Assembly (NCBI GenBank): GCA_035765755.1
Contig: DASTWW010000212.1
Span: 1-64,000 of the forward strand
DNA: 64,000 nt
Source: DASSKA01 sp035765755
GTDB taxonomy: Bacteria > Actinomycetota > Actinomycetes > Propionibacteriales > Nocardioidaceae
Direction of reading: 5' to 3'
The translations under genes were made by a program, and so were the position numbers. Positions 52,901-60,190 of this stretch are shown in pieces. The notes under the pieces were generated by a model. It was not told the DNA's origin and made no database searches. It worked only from the letters and a program-made list of their open reading frames with translations. Every line of letters begins with the position of its first letter. Within the stretch, counting starts at the first letter, position 1.

Positions 52901-53749
52901 GCTCGCCTGCCCGCTCTGGGCCAGCGGCAGCACCACCGCCGACACCGGAGGGTCCACCCACCGGCCGGTGGGCAGGTCGGCGAACCGGGGCGGCAGGTCG
53001 ACCAGCACGCTTCGGCCGGCCAGCGCCTCACCGACCGGCCAGGGGTGCTGCGCGTCCAACGGCAGCTCGGCCGGGGCGGCCGGGTGGCCGCCCGTGAACC
53101 CCGCGCTGCCGGCGAGTCGGGCGACGCCGGCCGGCTCGTCGTACAGGTAGACCAGGCTGAACGGGAGCGCGTCCGTCGCCTCGTCCAGCTGCCGGCAGGA
53201 CGCGGCGACCATCTCGGCCTCACCGAGGCTGACGCTGGACCGGGCGCCGAGGTCCCGCAGGATGCTCATCCGCCGCCGACCGATCACCTCCTGGGTGTCC
53301 TCGGTGACTACGCACAGCATCCCGGCGATCTTGCCGCCGTCGTCGAACAGCGGGCTGTAGGAGAACGTGTGGTAGGTCTCCTCGACGTACTCGTTGCGCT
53401 CGAGGAACAGCAGCAGCGACTCGTCCCAGGTGGCGACCCCGGTGGTGAGCACCTTCTCGATGCGCGGGCCGATGTCGTGCCAGATCTCCGACCACACCTT
53501 CGAGGCCGGCTTGCCCAGGGCCCACGGATACTTCTTGCCAAGCGTGTCGCGGCGGTAGGCGTCGTTGCAGAAGAAGGTCAGCTCCGGGCCCCACGCCATC
53601 CACATCGGGAACCGCGACGTGAGCACCATGCGTACGACGCTCTGCAGGCTGCGCGGCCAGCTGTCCAGGGGACCGAGCGGTGTTGCGGACCAGTTGACGT
53701 CGAGCAGGTCACGACCCACCCCGCCGATCCTCTCGAACATCTCCCGCAT
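49997..53749 (-). CDS. Giant hybrid histidine kinase/response regulator with SpoIIE phosphatase and RsbW-like ATPase
   Basis: A 1,250-residue soluble protein. Order: PAS-like sensor (about 10-155), GAF-like (about 165-320), HisKA with phospho-accepting His349 in FFTNISHEFRTPL, HATPase (N-box NLLSNALKF, 464-472), receiver domain (PRVLVVDDNADI, Asp663 in LVLTDVMMPRMDG), PAS (755-865, ending SVQDITERR), SpoIIE/PP2C phosphatase (GGDWYDVI, VVGDVMGRG, DDDVAILI) and a C-terminal anti-sigma-type HATPase (SELVTNAVLHG, GRGLQIV). This combines two-component signalling with a partner-switching output. ATG 53749 has AGGAG 7 nt upstream; longer frames to 53884 are unlikely. A frameshift near 50074-50077 replaces the expected last 20 residues. 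Confidence 0.9.
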   Translation of the reverse strand: MREMFERIGGVGRDLLDVNWSATPLGPLDSWPRSLQSVVRMVLTSRFPMWMAWGPELTFFCNDAYRRDTLGKKYPWALGKPASKVWSEIWHDIGPRIEKVLTTGVATWDESLLLFLERNEYVEETYHTFSYSPLFDDGGKIAGMLCVVTEDTQEVIGRRRMSILRDLGARSSVSLGEAEMVAASCRQLDEATDALPFSLVYLYDEPAGVARLAGSAGFTGGHPAAPAELPLDAQHPWPVGEALAGRSVLVDLPPRFADLPTGRWVDPPVSAVVLPLAQSGQASPYGFLVAAVNRYRPLDRGYRDFLDLVAGQLTSVITEGRAFDFERARAETLAELDHAKTDFFTNISHEFRTPLTLLLGPAEDALADPQLPLPDRQRGRVEVILRNGQRLLKLVNTLLDFSRLESGRTEAQFAPIDLAQYTRELASMFDAATERLGLSLTVDCPPLPDPVYVDAELWAKMVLNLLSNALKFTFSGGIEVHLRQVDGQVELAVVDTGTGIPQPEIPHLFERFRRVHGAASRTHEGSGIGLAMVRELAELHGGTATVTSVLGVGSTFCVRVPFGPDHLPCDAVTTGGASSATPSDTEGSVEEALQLSSGPTWAPSWPAQHEGPAPRVLVVDDNADIREYVAGVLADEYHVDTAVDGADALTKAWVLHPDLVLTDVMMPRMDGFELLAALQGDPATVGVPVVMLSARAGEEGMLEGLDRGADDYLIKPFTARELKARVRANLELDRARRIRRQLERGRTLLDQAQRLAQVGSWEIDLRTGAVHVSEEYLRIAGRTAEEVAALRYPELINELVHPDDRAMVQRAFDAGVAGEPITYEARMVHPDGSAVLVSVRAEVLRDEDGEVEAIRGSVQDITERRAAEEALALATANAEAAAREHAIADQLQRSLLPETSFDLEHLEVATFYRAGVEGTQVGGDWYDVIQLGAGRTALVVGDVMGRGVQAAAVMGQLRTATRAYARLGLPPADVLEYLDGIVRDLDENQIVTCLYAVFDPADRVLRIANAGHLPPILVSADGASRVLTGAADPPLGTGPFTLAQRDVRLEAGGMAVLYTDGLVERRGEDLDRGITTLARLAGGLEGATSGMPERLVDALLPEGPDDDVAILIARVDPTEENPILIQRLEATETAAHQARSIVGRHLADHDLPERLAEDTVLATSELVTNAVLHGAGPLELRLRTRDTEVMVEVLDRATYQPRRLRPTPDDEHGRGLQIVAALASDGAPGAPSTASPCGACSRPAERPPSQ

Positions 53750-54015
53750 GTTCCGTCTCCTGGCGTCGCGGGTCGGTTCAGTGCAGTCAATCATGGGACT
53801 GACCTGTTCCGCAGTCCCCAAAACAGGCCGTGAACTGCGGCTTTGCCCACATTGGGCGGCTTCGTTCCCCACCGGGCTCGCCACGCCTGCTGGTGCTGGT
53901 CCTGACCAGCAGCACTACTTCGGGGAAACGGGTTTCGGCCGGTCCGGTGAGGGCTACGTCCGAGCCTTCCGGGCGCTCGCGCCCCGGACGACAACCGCTC
54001 GAAGGGAGCAAGGAC

Positions 54016-54753
54016 ATGGCATGCAGCGGGGTCCGGGGGGCGATCGTGACAGCGCTGGTCGGCGCGACGTGTGTGGCGGCGGGGGTGACGGCCTCCGTCG
54101 CCAGCGCAAGCCCGGCCCGCATCCAGCGGCCGCCGGCGTCGGCGTTCACCAATGGCCGGGTCACCAACCAGTGGTTCCCGCTCAGGCCGGGAACGCGGAT
54201 GGTCTACGTCGGCGTCAAGGACGGGAAACGCGCGGTGGACGTCTTCTACGTGACGCGCAAGACCAAGAAGATCGAGGGGGTGACCTGTCGGGTGGTCCAC
54301 GACAAGCTGCGGCTGGCCGGCGTGCTGGAGGAGCGGACCTCCGACTGGTACGCCCAGAGCCGGAGCGGCGATGTCTGGTACTTCGGCGAGCGCACCGCCT
54401 CGCTCGGCCCGCACGGCAAGGTGCTCACCCGGGACGGCTCGTGGATGGCCGGTCGGAGCGGCGCCCGGGCGGGGATCTACATCACCGGCGCCCCGAGCGA
54501 CGGCCAGTCCCGGCCCCAGGAGCTGTTCCCCGGCCACGCCGAGGACCACTTCCAGGTCATGGACACCTCCGCCCGCGTGCGGGTGCCGCTCGTCAGGTCC
54601 TCGCACGCGCTGCTCACCAAGGAGTGGACGCCCCTGGAGCCGCACGTCGTCGACCACAAGTACTACATGCGCGACATCGGCGTGGTCAGCGAGCAGTCGG
54701 TCAGCGGCCCGCTCGAGACCGGACGGCTGGTATCGATCACTCACAAGGGGTGA
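54016..54753 (+). CDS. Secreted protein of unknown function
   Basis: A 245-residue exported protein with a signal peptide (residues 1-34, hydrophobic VTALVGATCVAAGVTASVASASPA). The mature part has alternating beta-strands: NQWFPLRPGTRMVYVGVKDGKRAVDVFYVTRKTKKIEGVTCRVV, SDWYAQSRSGDVWYFGERT, and a C-terminal YYMRDIGVVSEQSV. I do not recognise a family name, though proteins with the pattern NPWFPLxPGTxxxY in high-GC bacteria are common and uncharacterised. The ATG at 54016 has GGGAG and AAGGA in front. It diverges from the giant kinase gene. Confidence 0.75.
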   Translation: MACSGVRGAIVTALVGATCVAAGVTASVASASPARIQRPPASAFTNGRVTNQWFPLRPGTRMVYVGVKDGKRAVDVFYVTRKTKKIEGVTCRVVHDKLRLAGVLEERTSDWYAQSRSGDVWYFGERTASLGPHGKVLTRDGSWMAGRSGARAGIYITGAPSDGQSRPQELFPGHAEDHFQVMDTSARVRVPLVRSSHALLTKEWTPLEPHVVDHKYYMRDIGVVSEQSVSGPLETGRLVSITHKG

Positions 54754-54825
54754 GGCGGGCTCATCCGTCTGGCGGAGGTTGGTTGGTCTATGCCGCTTTA
54801 GTTTGACCCGATCAGGGGGCGTCCT

Positions 54826-57108
54826 ATGTCGGGTATCGGGTCATCGCGGAAGTACACGAGCGCCGCCCGGGCCGGCGTACTGCTCAGGATCGGCACGCTG
54901 CTCGCCATGGTCGCGGGCCTGTTGGTCAGTACGGCGGCCGGGGCGGACGCTGCCACCGGTTTGGACGTGTACGTCGGCTACATGGACACGCACACGCGGG
55001 CCACCAGCACTCAGCAGCCGAACCCCTGGCCGTACACCGACTCGTCCCGGTACGTGGGCACGCCCTGCCCGAACTACGGCAGCACCAACGCGTGCTGGGA
55101 CGCCAGCGCGCTGATGTTGAAGAACAACGGCGACACCGATGTGACCGGCATCCACGTGGTGGTCATGATGGGGACCCACAAGTACGACCTCTGGGGTCCC
55201 GACTTGAGGGTGGCAGCACACGACTATCTGGTGCTGACGGAGACCGGGTCGTCCCCGAACTCGGAGAACTTCGACGGCTCGGACTTCTCGCCGAACGCCT
55301 ACAACGGCGGCCTGGAGGCCTCCTGCATCGACTCCGGAGCACGTCCGACTGTGAGCGTGACCATCGGCGGCGCCACCACGTCGTACTCCGACACCGGGCA
55401 GGTGCTGAACGCCGGTGGGGTGGACGGCGGGCACTGCGTGGACGGAGTGTTCGTGCCCGGTCGGATGGACGAGTCTCATCCCTGGGTGCTGATCGGCACT
55501 GCTCCGGCCGGTGGTGGTGGTGGCGGCACGGCGGCAACCGCGCCTGCTGCACCGACGAACCTGAAGGCCACCGCGGGCGACGGCTCGGTGAAGCTGACCT
55601 GGACGGCGCCCGCCGACGGCGGGTCGGCGATCACCGGCTACCGGGTGCTGCGAGCCACGACGCGTGGCGGGGAGTCCATCCTCACCACCGTGAGCTCGAC
55701 CAGCTTCACCGACACCGGCGTGACGAACGGGACGACGTACTACTACACGGTCGTCGCGGTGAACGGCATCGGGCCGTCGCCGCAGTCGAACGAGGCCTCG
55801 GCGACCCCGCAGCCCGCGACTCCGGCGCCGACCCCGCCTTCCGCGCCGACGAACCTGAAGGCGATGGCGGGAGACGGGTCGGTGACGCTGAGCTGGACCG
55901 CGCCAAGCGGCGGCTCAGCTCCAACCAGCTACAGCATCTACCGGGGTGCGACGGCGGGCGGCGAGTCGAGTACCCCGGTCAAGGCGGTGACGTCGACGAG
56001 CTGGACAGACACGGGACTCACCAACGGAACGCCGTACTTCTACACGGTCGTGGCGGTGAACGACATAGGGCCGTCGCCGCAGTCGAACGAAGCCTCGGCG
56101 ACGCCGCAAACCACCACGCCACCGTCTGGTGGCTCTGGTGGAGGTTCTGGCGGTGGCTCCGGGCCGACCCCGGACCCCGGGCCGTCACCTGTTCCGCAGC
56201 CTTCGCCGGCGACCGCGCCCTCGGCCCCCGCAAGGCTGGCCGCCTCCGTCGCGAACGGGGCGATCCGGCTCACCTGGTCCTCGCCGGCCTCGGATGGCGG
56301 CGCGCCGGTCACCGGCTACCAGCTCTACAGAGGTACGACGGGGGGAGGCGAAGCCCCGACCCCGGTGATCACCGGGATCGTGACCACGACGTTCACCGAC
56401 ACCGACGTGCGCCCCGGGACGACGTACTTCTACACAGTGGCTGCGGTCAACGCGGTGGGCACCTCTGCCCCGTCCGCCGAGGCCTCCGCCCAGGTGAGCT
56501 CACCGAACAGGCGGGGGATCTGTGCTGGGCTGGCCCGCTGCCACGTGACGGCTCGCGCCGACGTGAACGGTGACGGCCACCGCGACGTGATCGCGATGGC
56601 CCGGCGGGGCGGCCGCCTCGGGTCGACGGGCGCGGTGATCCTGCGGGTCAAGACAGGCCCGCACCACGTCGTACAGACTCGTCGGCGCCTGGAGAACTGG
56701 TCCCGGTCCCCGTGGGTCGGTGTCGCCCGGCTCGACCGGCGGCCCGGCAAGGAGATCGTGCTCGGCCGGCTCTCCGGAGCGGCGGCGACCTTCTACCAGT
56801 CGATCACGTGGCGGCGCGGCCACCTGGTGCTGCTCGACGCTCCGGGCCGCGGCCGGTGGTGGCCGCTCGACTTCTCCGCCACCCTGCAGGCGGGCTGGCA
56901 GCGACGAGCGGCCGACCCCGTCGGCACTATTCGGCAGCGCATCGCCACGCACCCGAGCAGCGACGGGACCTACCGCGGCAGGATCAAGATCTACCGCTGG
57001 ACCAGATCCGGATGGCACCTGGTCCGCACCAGGACGAACGGCTCCGTGCCGCTGCAACGGGCGCAGCGCTGGGGCGGCTTCCATGTGCCCGGGCTGCCGC
57101 GGTTCTGA
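54826..57108 (+). CDS. Secreted multidomain protein with three fibronectin type III domains
   Basis: A 760-residue exported protein: signal peptide (1-42, ending GADAAT), an N-terminal domain of about 190 residues with cysteines (PCPNYGSTNACWDASALML, LEASCID, DGGHCVDG), then FnIII domains at about 243-330, 340-422 and 462-550, separated by a Gly/Ser/Pro linker, and a 200-residue C-terminal region with DVNGDGHRDVIAMARR, reminiscent of FG-GAP/VCBS repeats. FnIII modules occur in secreted polysaccharide hydrolases, but no catalytic domain is recognised here. FnIII 1 and 2 are nearly identical at the DNA level over about 70 bp (55741-55809 and 56041-56109). Confidence 0.8.
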   Translation: MSGIGSSRKYTSAARAGVLLRIGTLLAMVAGLLVSTAAGADAATGLDVYVGYMDTHTRATSTQQPNPWPYTDSSRYVGTPCPNYGSTNACWDASALMLKNNGDTDVTGIHVVVMMGTHKYDLWGPDLRVAAHDYLVLTETGSSPNSENFDGSDFSPNAYNGGLEASCIDSGARPTVSVTIGGATTSYSDTGQVLNAGGVDGGHCVDGVFVPGRMDESHPWVLIGTAPAGGGGGGTAATAPAAPTNLKATAGDGSVKLTWTAPADGGSAITGYRVLRATTRGGESILTTVSSTSFTDTGVTNGTTYYYTVVAVNGIGPSPQSNEASATPQPATPAPTPPSAPTNLKAMAGDGSVTLSWTAPSGGSAPTSYSIYRGATAGGESSTPVKAVTSTSWTDTGLTNGTPYFYTVVAVNDIGPSPQSNEASATPQTTTPPSGGSGGGSGGGSGPTPDPGPSPVPQPSPATAPSAPARLAASVANGAIRLTWSSPASDGGAPVTGYQLYRGTTGGGEAPTPVITGIVTTTFTDTDVRPGTTYFYTVAAVNAVGTSAPSAEASAQVSSPNRRGICAGLARCHVTARADVNGDGHRDVIAMARRGGRLGSTGAVILRVKTGPHHVVQTRRRLENWSRSPWVGVARLDRRPGKEIVLGRLSGAAATFYQSITWRRGHLVLLDAPGRGRWWPLDFSATLQAGWQRRAADPVGTIRQRIATHPSSDGTYRGRIKIYRWTRSGWHLVRTRTNGSVPLQRAQRWGGFHVPGLPRF

Positions 57109-57133
57109 GCGAGGGCGCTGAGCCGGCACCTGG

Positions 57134-57967
57134 CTACGCGCTGCCGTCCGCGTCCTTCGCCGTCGCCTTCCGCGTGGCCTTGGCCGCCTTCTTCGCAGCC
57201 GTCTTGGTGGCCTGCTTGACCGCTGTCTTGGACGATGTCCGTTCGGCGGGTCGGCGTCGCTTCACGCGGACCCACAACTGCCCGCGCCCGCCTGGCCCGG
57301 TGACCGTCTTGGTCTCGACGAACGGCTGCTCCTTGACCAGGTCGCTGAGCTTGCCGAGCCCGTAGGTGCGGGGGTCGAACGACGGGTCGGTGCGGTTGAG
57401 ATGGTTCGCTACCGCGCTGAGCGAGGCCCAGTCTTCGTCGTCGGTGGCGACCTTGTTCAGCGCCTTGGTGAGCACGCTCTGGATCGGCTTCGGCTGGTCG
57501 TCCTTCGCCTCCGCGCTTGCACCCCCGTCGCCGGCGAGGACCTCGAGGAACACGAACCTCTCACAGGCCTCCACGAAGGCCTTCGGGGTCTTCCGCTGGC
57601 CCACGCCGATGACCCGCTTGCCCGACTCGCGGAGCCGGGTGGCCAACGGCGTGAAGTCGCTGTCGCTGGAGACGATGGCGAAGCCCTCCACGTTGCCGGA
57701 GTAGAGCAGGTCCATCGCGTCGATGATCAGTGCAGAGTCCGTGGCGTTCTTGCCGTAGGTGTAGGCGAACTGCTGCTGCGGGGAGATCGCGTTGCCGAGG
57801 AGGACGTCGCGCCAGCCGTTGAGGTGGGGATTCGTCCAGTCGCCGTACGCCCGCTTGACGGTGATGGTCCCGTAGCTGGCCAGCTCCTCGAACATCTCCT
57901 GGATCAGCTTCGAGGAAGTGTTGTCGGCGTCGATCAGGACGGCGAGGCGGTGAGTGTCATCGGCCAT
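57134..57967 (-). CDS. NYN-domain protein with LOTUS/OST-HTH-like domain
   Basis: A 277-residue protein. Residues 5-140 form a NYN (PIN-like) nuclease domain: LAVLIDADNTSSKLIQEM, DWTNPHLNGW, DSALIIDAMDLLYSG and FAIVSSDSDFTPLATRLRESGK, with the acidic residues of the metal site. Residues 165-240 look like an OST-HTH/LOTUS domain (SVLTKALNKVATDDEDWASLSAVANHLNRTDPSFDPRTYGLGKLSDLV). The tail is Lys/Ala rich and may bind nucleic acid. Architecture of the LabA/DUF88 family, suggesting an RNA endonuclease. It overlaps the upstream YjbR-like gene by 11 bp. Confidence 0.88.
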   Translation of the reverse strand: MADDTHRLAVLIDADNTSSKLIQEMFEELASYGTITVKRAYGDWTNPHLNGWRDVLLGNAISPQQQFAYTYGKNATDSALIIDAMDLLYSGNVEGFAIVSSDSDFTPLATRLRESGKRVIGVGQRKTPKAFVEACERFVFLEVLAGDGGASAEAKDDQPKPIQSVLTKALNKVATDDEDWASLSAVANHLNRTDPSFDPRTYGLGKLSDLVKEQPFVETKTVTGPGGRGQLWVRVKRRRPAERTSSKTAVKQATKTAAKKAAKATRKATAKDADGSA

Positions 57968-58286
57968 GCGGGGTGGTCTCCTCATTCCGTTGCTGCATCT
58001 CCCAGGCAAGGTCGATGGCCATGCGCACGGCACCGGGGTCCGCACGATCAAGGTAGGCCTCGACCTTGTGGTGTGCCTCCATGCGAGGCGGGACCCCGAA
58101 GCTGTCCGGGTTGGCCTCGAGCAGCGACTCTCGCTTGCTCAGCGGGACGCGGATCACCACCGTGGTCTGGTCCTGCAGGCGCACGACCAGGCGGTCGTGG
58201 ACGTACCACGCCGGACGAGACTCGGTGCCCTTGCGCTTGACCTGCGGCAGCGACTCCGCATACCGGCCAACTTCTTCGGGGGTCAC
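57957..58286 (-). CDS. MmcQ/YjbR-family protein
   Basis: A 109-residue protein of the MmcQ/YjbR fold: VTPEEVGRYAESLPQVKRKG at the start, PAWYVHDRLVVRLQDQTTVVIRVPLSKRESLLEANPDSFGVPP in the middle and VRMAIDLAWEMQQ at the end. Some members bind DNA, function mostly unknown. The GTG at 58286 begins the conserved part. It precedes and overlaps the NYN gene, so both are probably translated from one message. Confidence 0.78.
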   Translation of the reverse strand: MTPEEVGRYAESLPQVKRKGTESRPAWYVHDRLVVRLQDQTTVVIRVPLSKRESLLEANPDSFGVPPRMEAHHKVEAYLDRADPGAVRMAIDLAWEMQQRNEETTPHGR

Positions 58287-58334
58287 ACGCTGAAGCGTAG
58301 GCCAGCGCCCGGCGCGCGGGGCTAGCATCCGACC

Positions 58335-59567
58335 ATGGAGACCCAGGTGCGGGTGTACGCCTACCGCTGGGTGGTCCTCGCCGCCTTCATGGCGGTCAAC
58401 CTGACGATCCAGGTGCTCTGGATCAGCTACGCCCCGGTGACGACAGCCGCCTCGAGCTACTACAGCGTCGGTGACGTCGGCGTCGGCGCGCTGGCCATGA
58501 CGTTCATGATCGTCTACCTGCCGCTGTCGATCCCCGCGTCGTACCTCATCGACCGGCGCGGCCTGCGGATCGCCTCCGGTTTCGGCGCCCTGCTCGCGGG
58601 CGTGGCCGGCGTCGCGCGTGGCTTGGCGGGGGACCGCTACGGGCTGGTGCTGGCCGCCACGGTGGGCGCGGCGATCGCCCAGCCGTTCCTGCTCAACGCG
58701 TGGACCACGGTGTCCGTGCGCTGGTTCCCGCGGTCGCAGCGCGCCACCGCCGTCGGCCTGGTGACGCTGGCGAACCTGGTCGGTGCCGGGATCGGGATGG
58801 CGCTCACGCCGGTGCTAGCCGGGTCGATGACGCTGGCCGCGATCCAGCTGATGTACGGTGCGGCGGCGCTCGTCGCAGGGCTGGCGTTCGTGCTCGTCGT
58901 ACGGGACCGACCGCCCAGTCCTCCGGACGCAGGCGCGGCGCAGGACCGCGCGCTGGTGCTCGACGGCCTGCGCCATGCCGTGCGGGTGCGACCGTTCCTG
59001 GTCTTCCTCGCGCTGGTGTTCGTGGGGATGGGGGTCTTCAACGGGGTGTCCACCTGGGTGGCCGAGATCCTCCGGCCGCGCGGGTTCAGCTCCACCGACG
59101 CCGGGACCATGGGCGCTCTGCTGCTGCTCGGCGGTGTCCTGGGCGCGGTGGTGCTGGCCGCGATGTCGGACCGGTCGGGGCGTCGGATCCCGTTCCTGGC
59201 GCTGGCGTTCGGGGCCGCCGCGCCGGCGTTGCTGCTGCTGGCGGTGGCCCGTACGACGGCGGTGCTGCTCGTCGCGGCCTTCGTGCTCGGCTTCTTCCTG
59301 GTCAGCGCCATGCCGATCGGCATGCAGTACGCCGCGGAGATCACCGCGCCCACGCCCGAGGGCACCTCGAACGGCGTGGTGCAGCTGGTCGGGCAGGCCT
59401 CGGTGGTGTTCGTGTACCTGATGGCGCTGACCCCCACCTCCGGCGGGTCGTTCCTGCCCTCGCTGGCCGCGCTCGCCGTGCTGCTGCTGGCCGGCGGTGT
59501 CGTGGCACTCCGCCTCCCCGAGCCGGTGCCTACTGGTCGATCTGCCCAGGTGGCCGGGGTGCGTTGA
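58335..59567 (+). CDS. MFS transporter
   Basis: A 410-residue 12-helix major facilitator. Recognisable are YLPLSIPASYLIDRRGLRIASGFGALL (motif A region), FLLNAWTTVSVRWFPRSQRATAVGLVTLANLVGAGIGMAL and, in the second half, DAGTMGALLLLGGVLGAVVLAAMSDRSGRR. The overall pattern recalls the FLVCR/heme-exporter-like MFS group, but substrate prediction is weak. It overlaps the convergent TRIC gene by 38 bp at the 3' end. ATG 58335; no clear SD, so it may be leaderless. Confidence 0.85.
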   Translation: METQVRVYAYRWVVLAAFMAVNLTIQVLWISYAPVTTAASSYYSVGDVGVGALAMTFMIVYLPLSIPASYLIDRRGLRIASGFGALLAGVAGVARGLAGDRYGLVLAATVGAAIAQPFLLNAWTTVSVRWFPRSQRATAVGLVTLANLVGAGIGMALTPVLAGSMTLAAIQLMYGAAALVAGLAFVLVVRDRPPSPPDAGAAQDRALVLDGLRHAVRVRPFLVFLALVFVGMGVFNGVSTWVAEILRPRGFSSTDAGTMGALLLLGGVLGAVVLAAMSDRSGRRIPFLALAFGAAAPALLLLAVARTTAVLLVAAFVLGFFLVSAMPIGMQYAAEITAPTPEGTSNGVVQLVGQASVVFVYLMALTPTSGGSFLPSLAALAVLLLAGGVVALRLPEPVPTGRSAQVAGVR

Positions 59568-60162
59568 GGCCGTAGCGCACTCCGATCATCCGGATGCCGA
59601 AACAGGCAACCGCGGCGCCCACCGCCGCGGGGATGCCGTAGACGCCCGTCCTGGTGGTGATCACCGTGATGGCCGCTCCGACCAGGGCCGGGATGGCGTA
59701 CAGCTCGCTGCGCAGCACGGTCGGGATCCGTTGCAGCATGGCGTCGCGCACCGTTCCGCCACCGACTCCGGTGATGCACCCGAGGATGACGGCCTGTGCA
59801 GGGCCGAGCCCGAGCTCGAGGGCCTTGCTGGCGCCGGTGACCGCGAACAGGCTCAACCCCGCCGCGTCGAGGACGAGGATGGCCCGGTTCAGCCGGTCCA
59901 GCCGCAAGCCGAAGCCGAAGGCGATCAGGCTGCCGGCCGCGGCCACGGCGAGGTAGCGCCAGTCGCTGAACGTTGCCGGTGGGAGGGAGTCGATGAGGAC
60001 GTCTCGGATGATCCCGCCGCCCAGCGCGGTGATCATGCCGAGGGTGACCACGCCGACGATGTCCAGCCGGGCGACCCGCACGGCGGTGAGGGCGCCGTTG
60101 AGCGCGAACGCGAACGTACCGGTCAGGTCCAGGGCCAGTAGCAGCGTCGGCTCGGTGCTCAC
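59530..60162 (-). CDS. TRIC-family (UPF0126) cation channel
   Basis: A 210-residue protein with seven hydrophobic segments in two homologous halves. The paired glycine-rich motifs are GMITALGGGIIRDVLI and GCITGVGGGTVRDAML, characteristic of trimeric intracellular cation channel proteins in bacteria (potassium channel-like homotrimers; some homologues are glycine transporters). The last 13 codons overlap the end of the convergent MFS gene. GTG or ATG start at 60162 fits the usual N-terminus. Confidence 0.9.
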   Translation of the reverse strand: MSTEPTLLLALDLTGTFAFALNGALTAVRVARLDIVGVVTLGMITALGGGIIRDVLIDSLPPATFSDWRYLAVAAAGSLIAFGFGLRLDRLNRAILVLDAAGLSLFAVTGASKALELGLGPAQAVILGCITGVGGGTVRDAMLQRIPTVLRSELYAIPALVGAAITVITTRTGVYGIPAAVGAAVACFGIRMIGVRYGLNAPRPPGQIDQ

Positions 60163-60190
60163 CTGAGATTTCTACCCTGCGCGCGGGGCC

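Noticed and set aside
50114..53833. 1,239-codon open frame on the plus strand opposite the giant kinase
   Set aside because: It is a GC-bias shadow: repeats of Arg/Gly/His/Leu with no motif, while the reverse strand carries several complete catalytic domains.
53750..53884. 45-codon upstream extension of the hybrid kinase
   Set aside because: ATG 53749 has an AGGAG site at ideal spacing and starts at the conserved part; the extension has no conserved features and would crowd the divergent gene's promoter.
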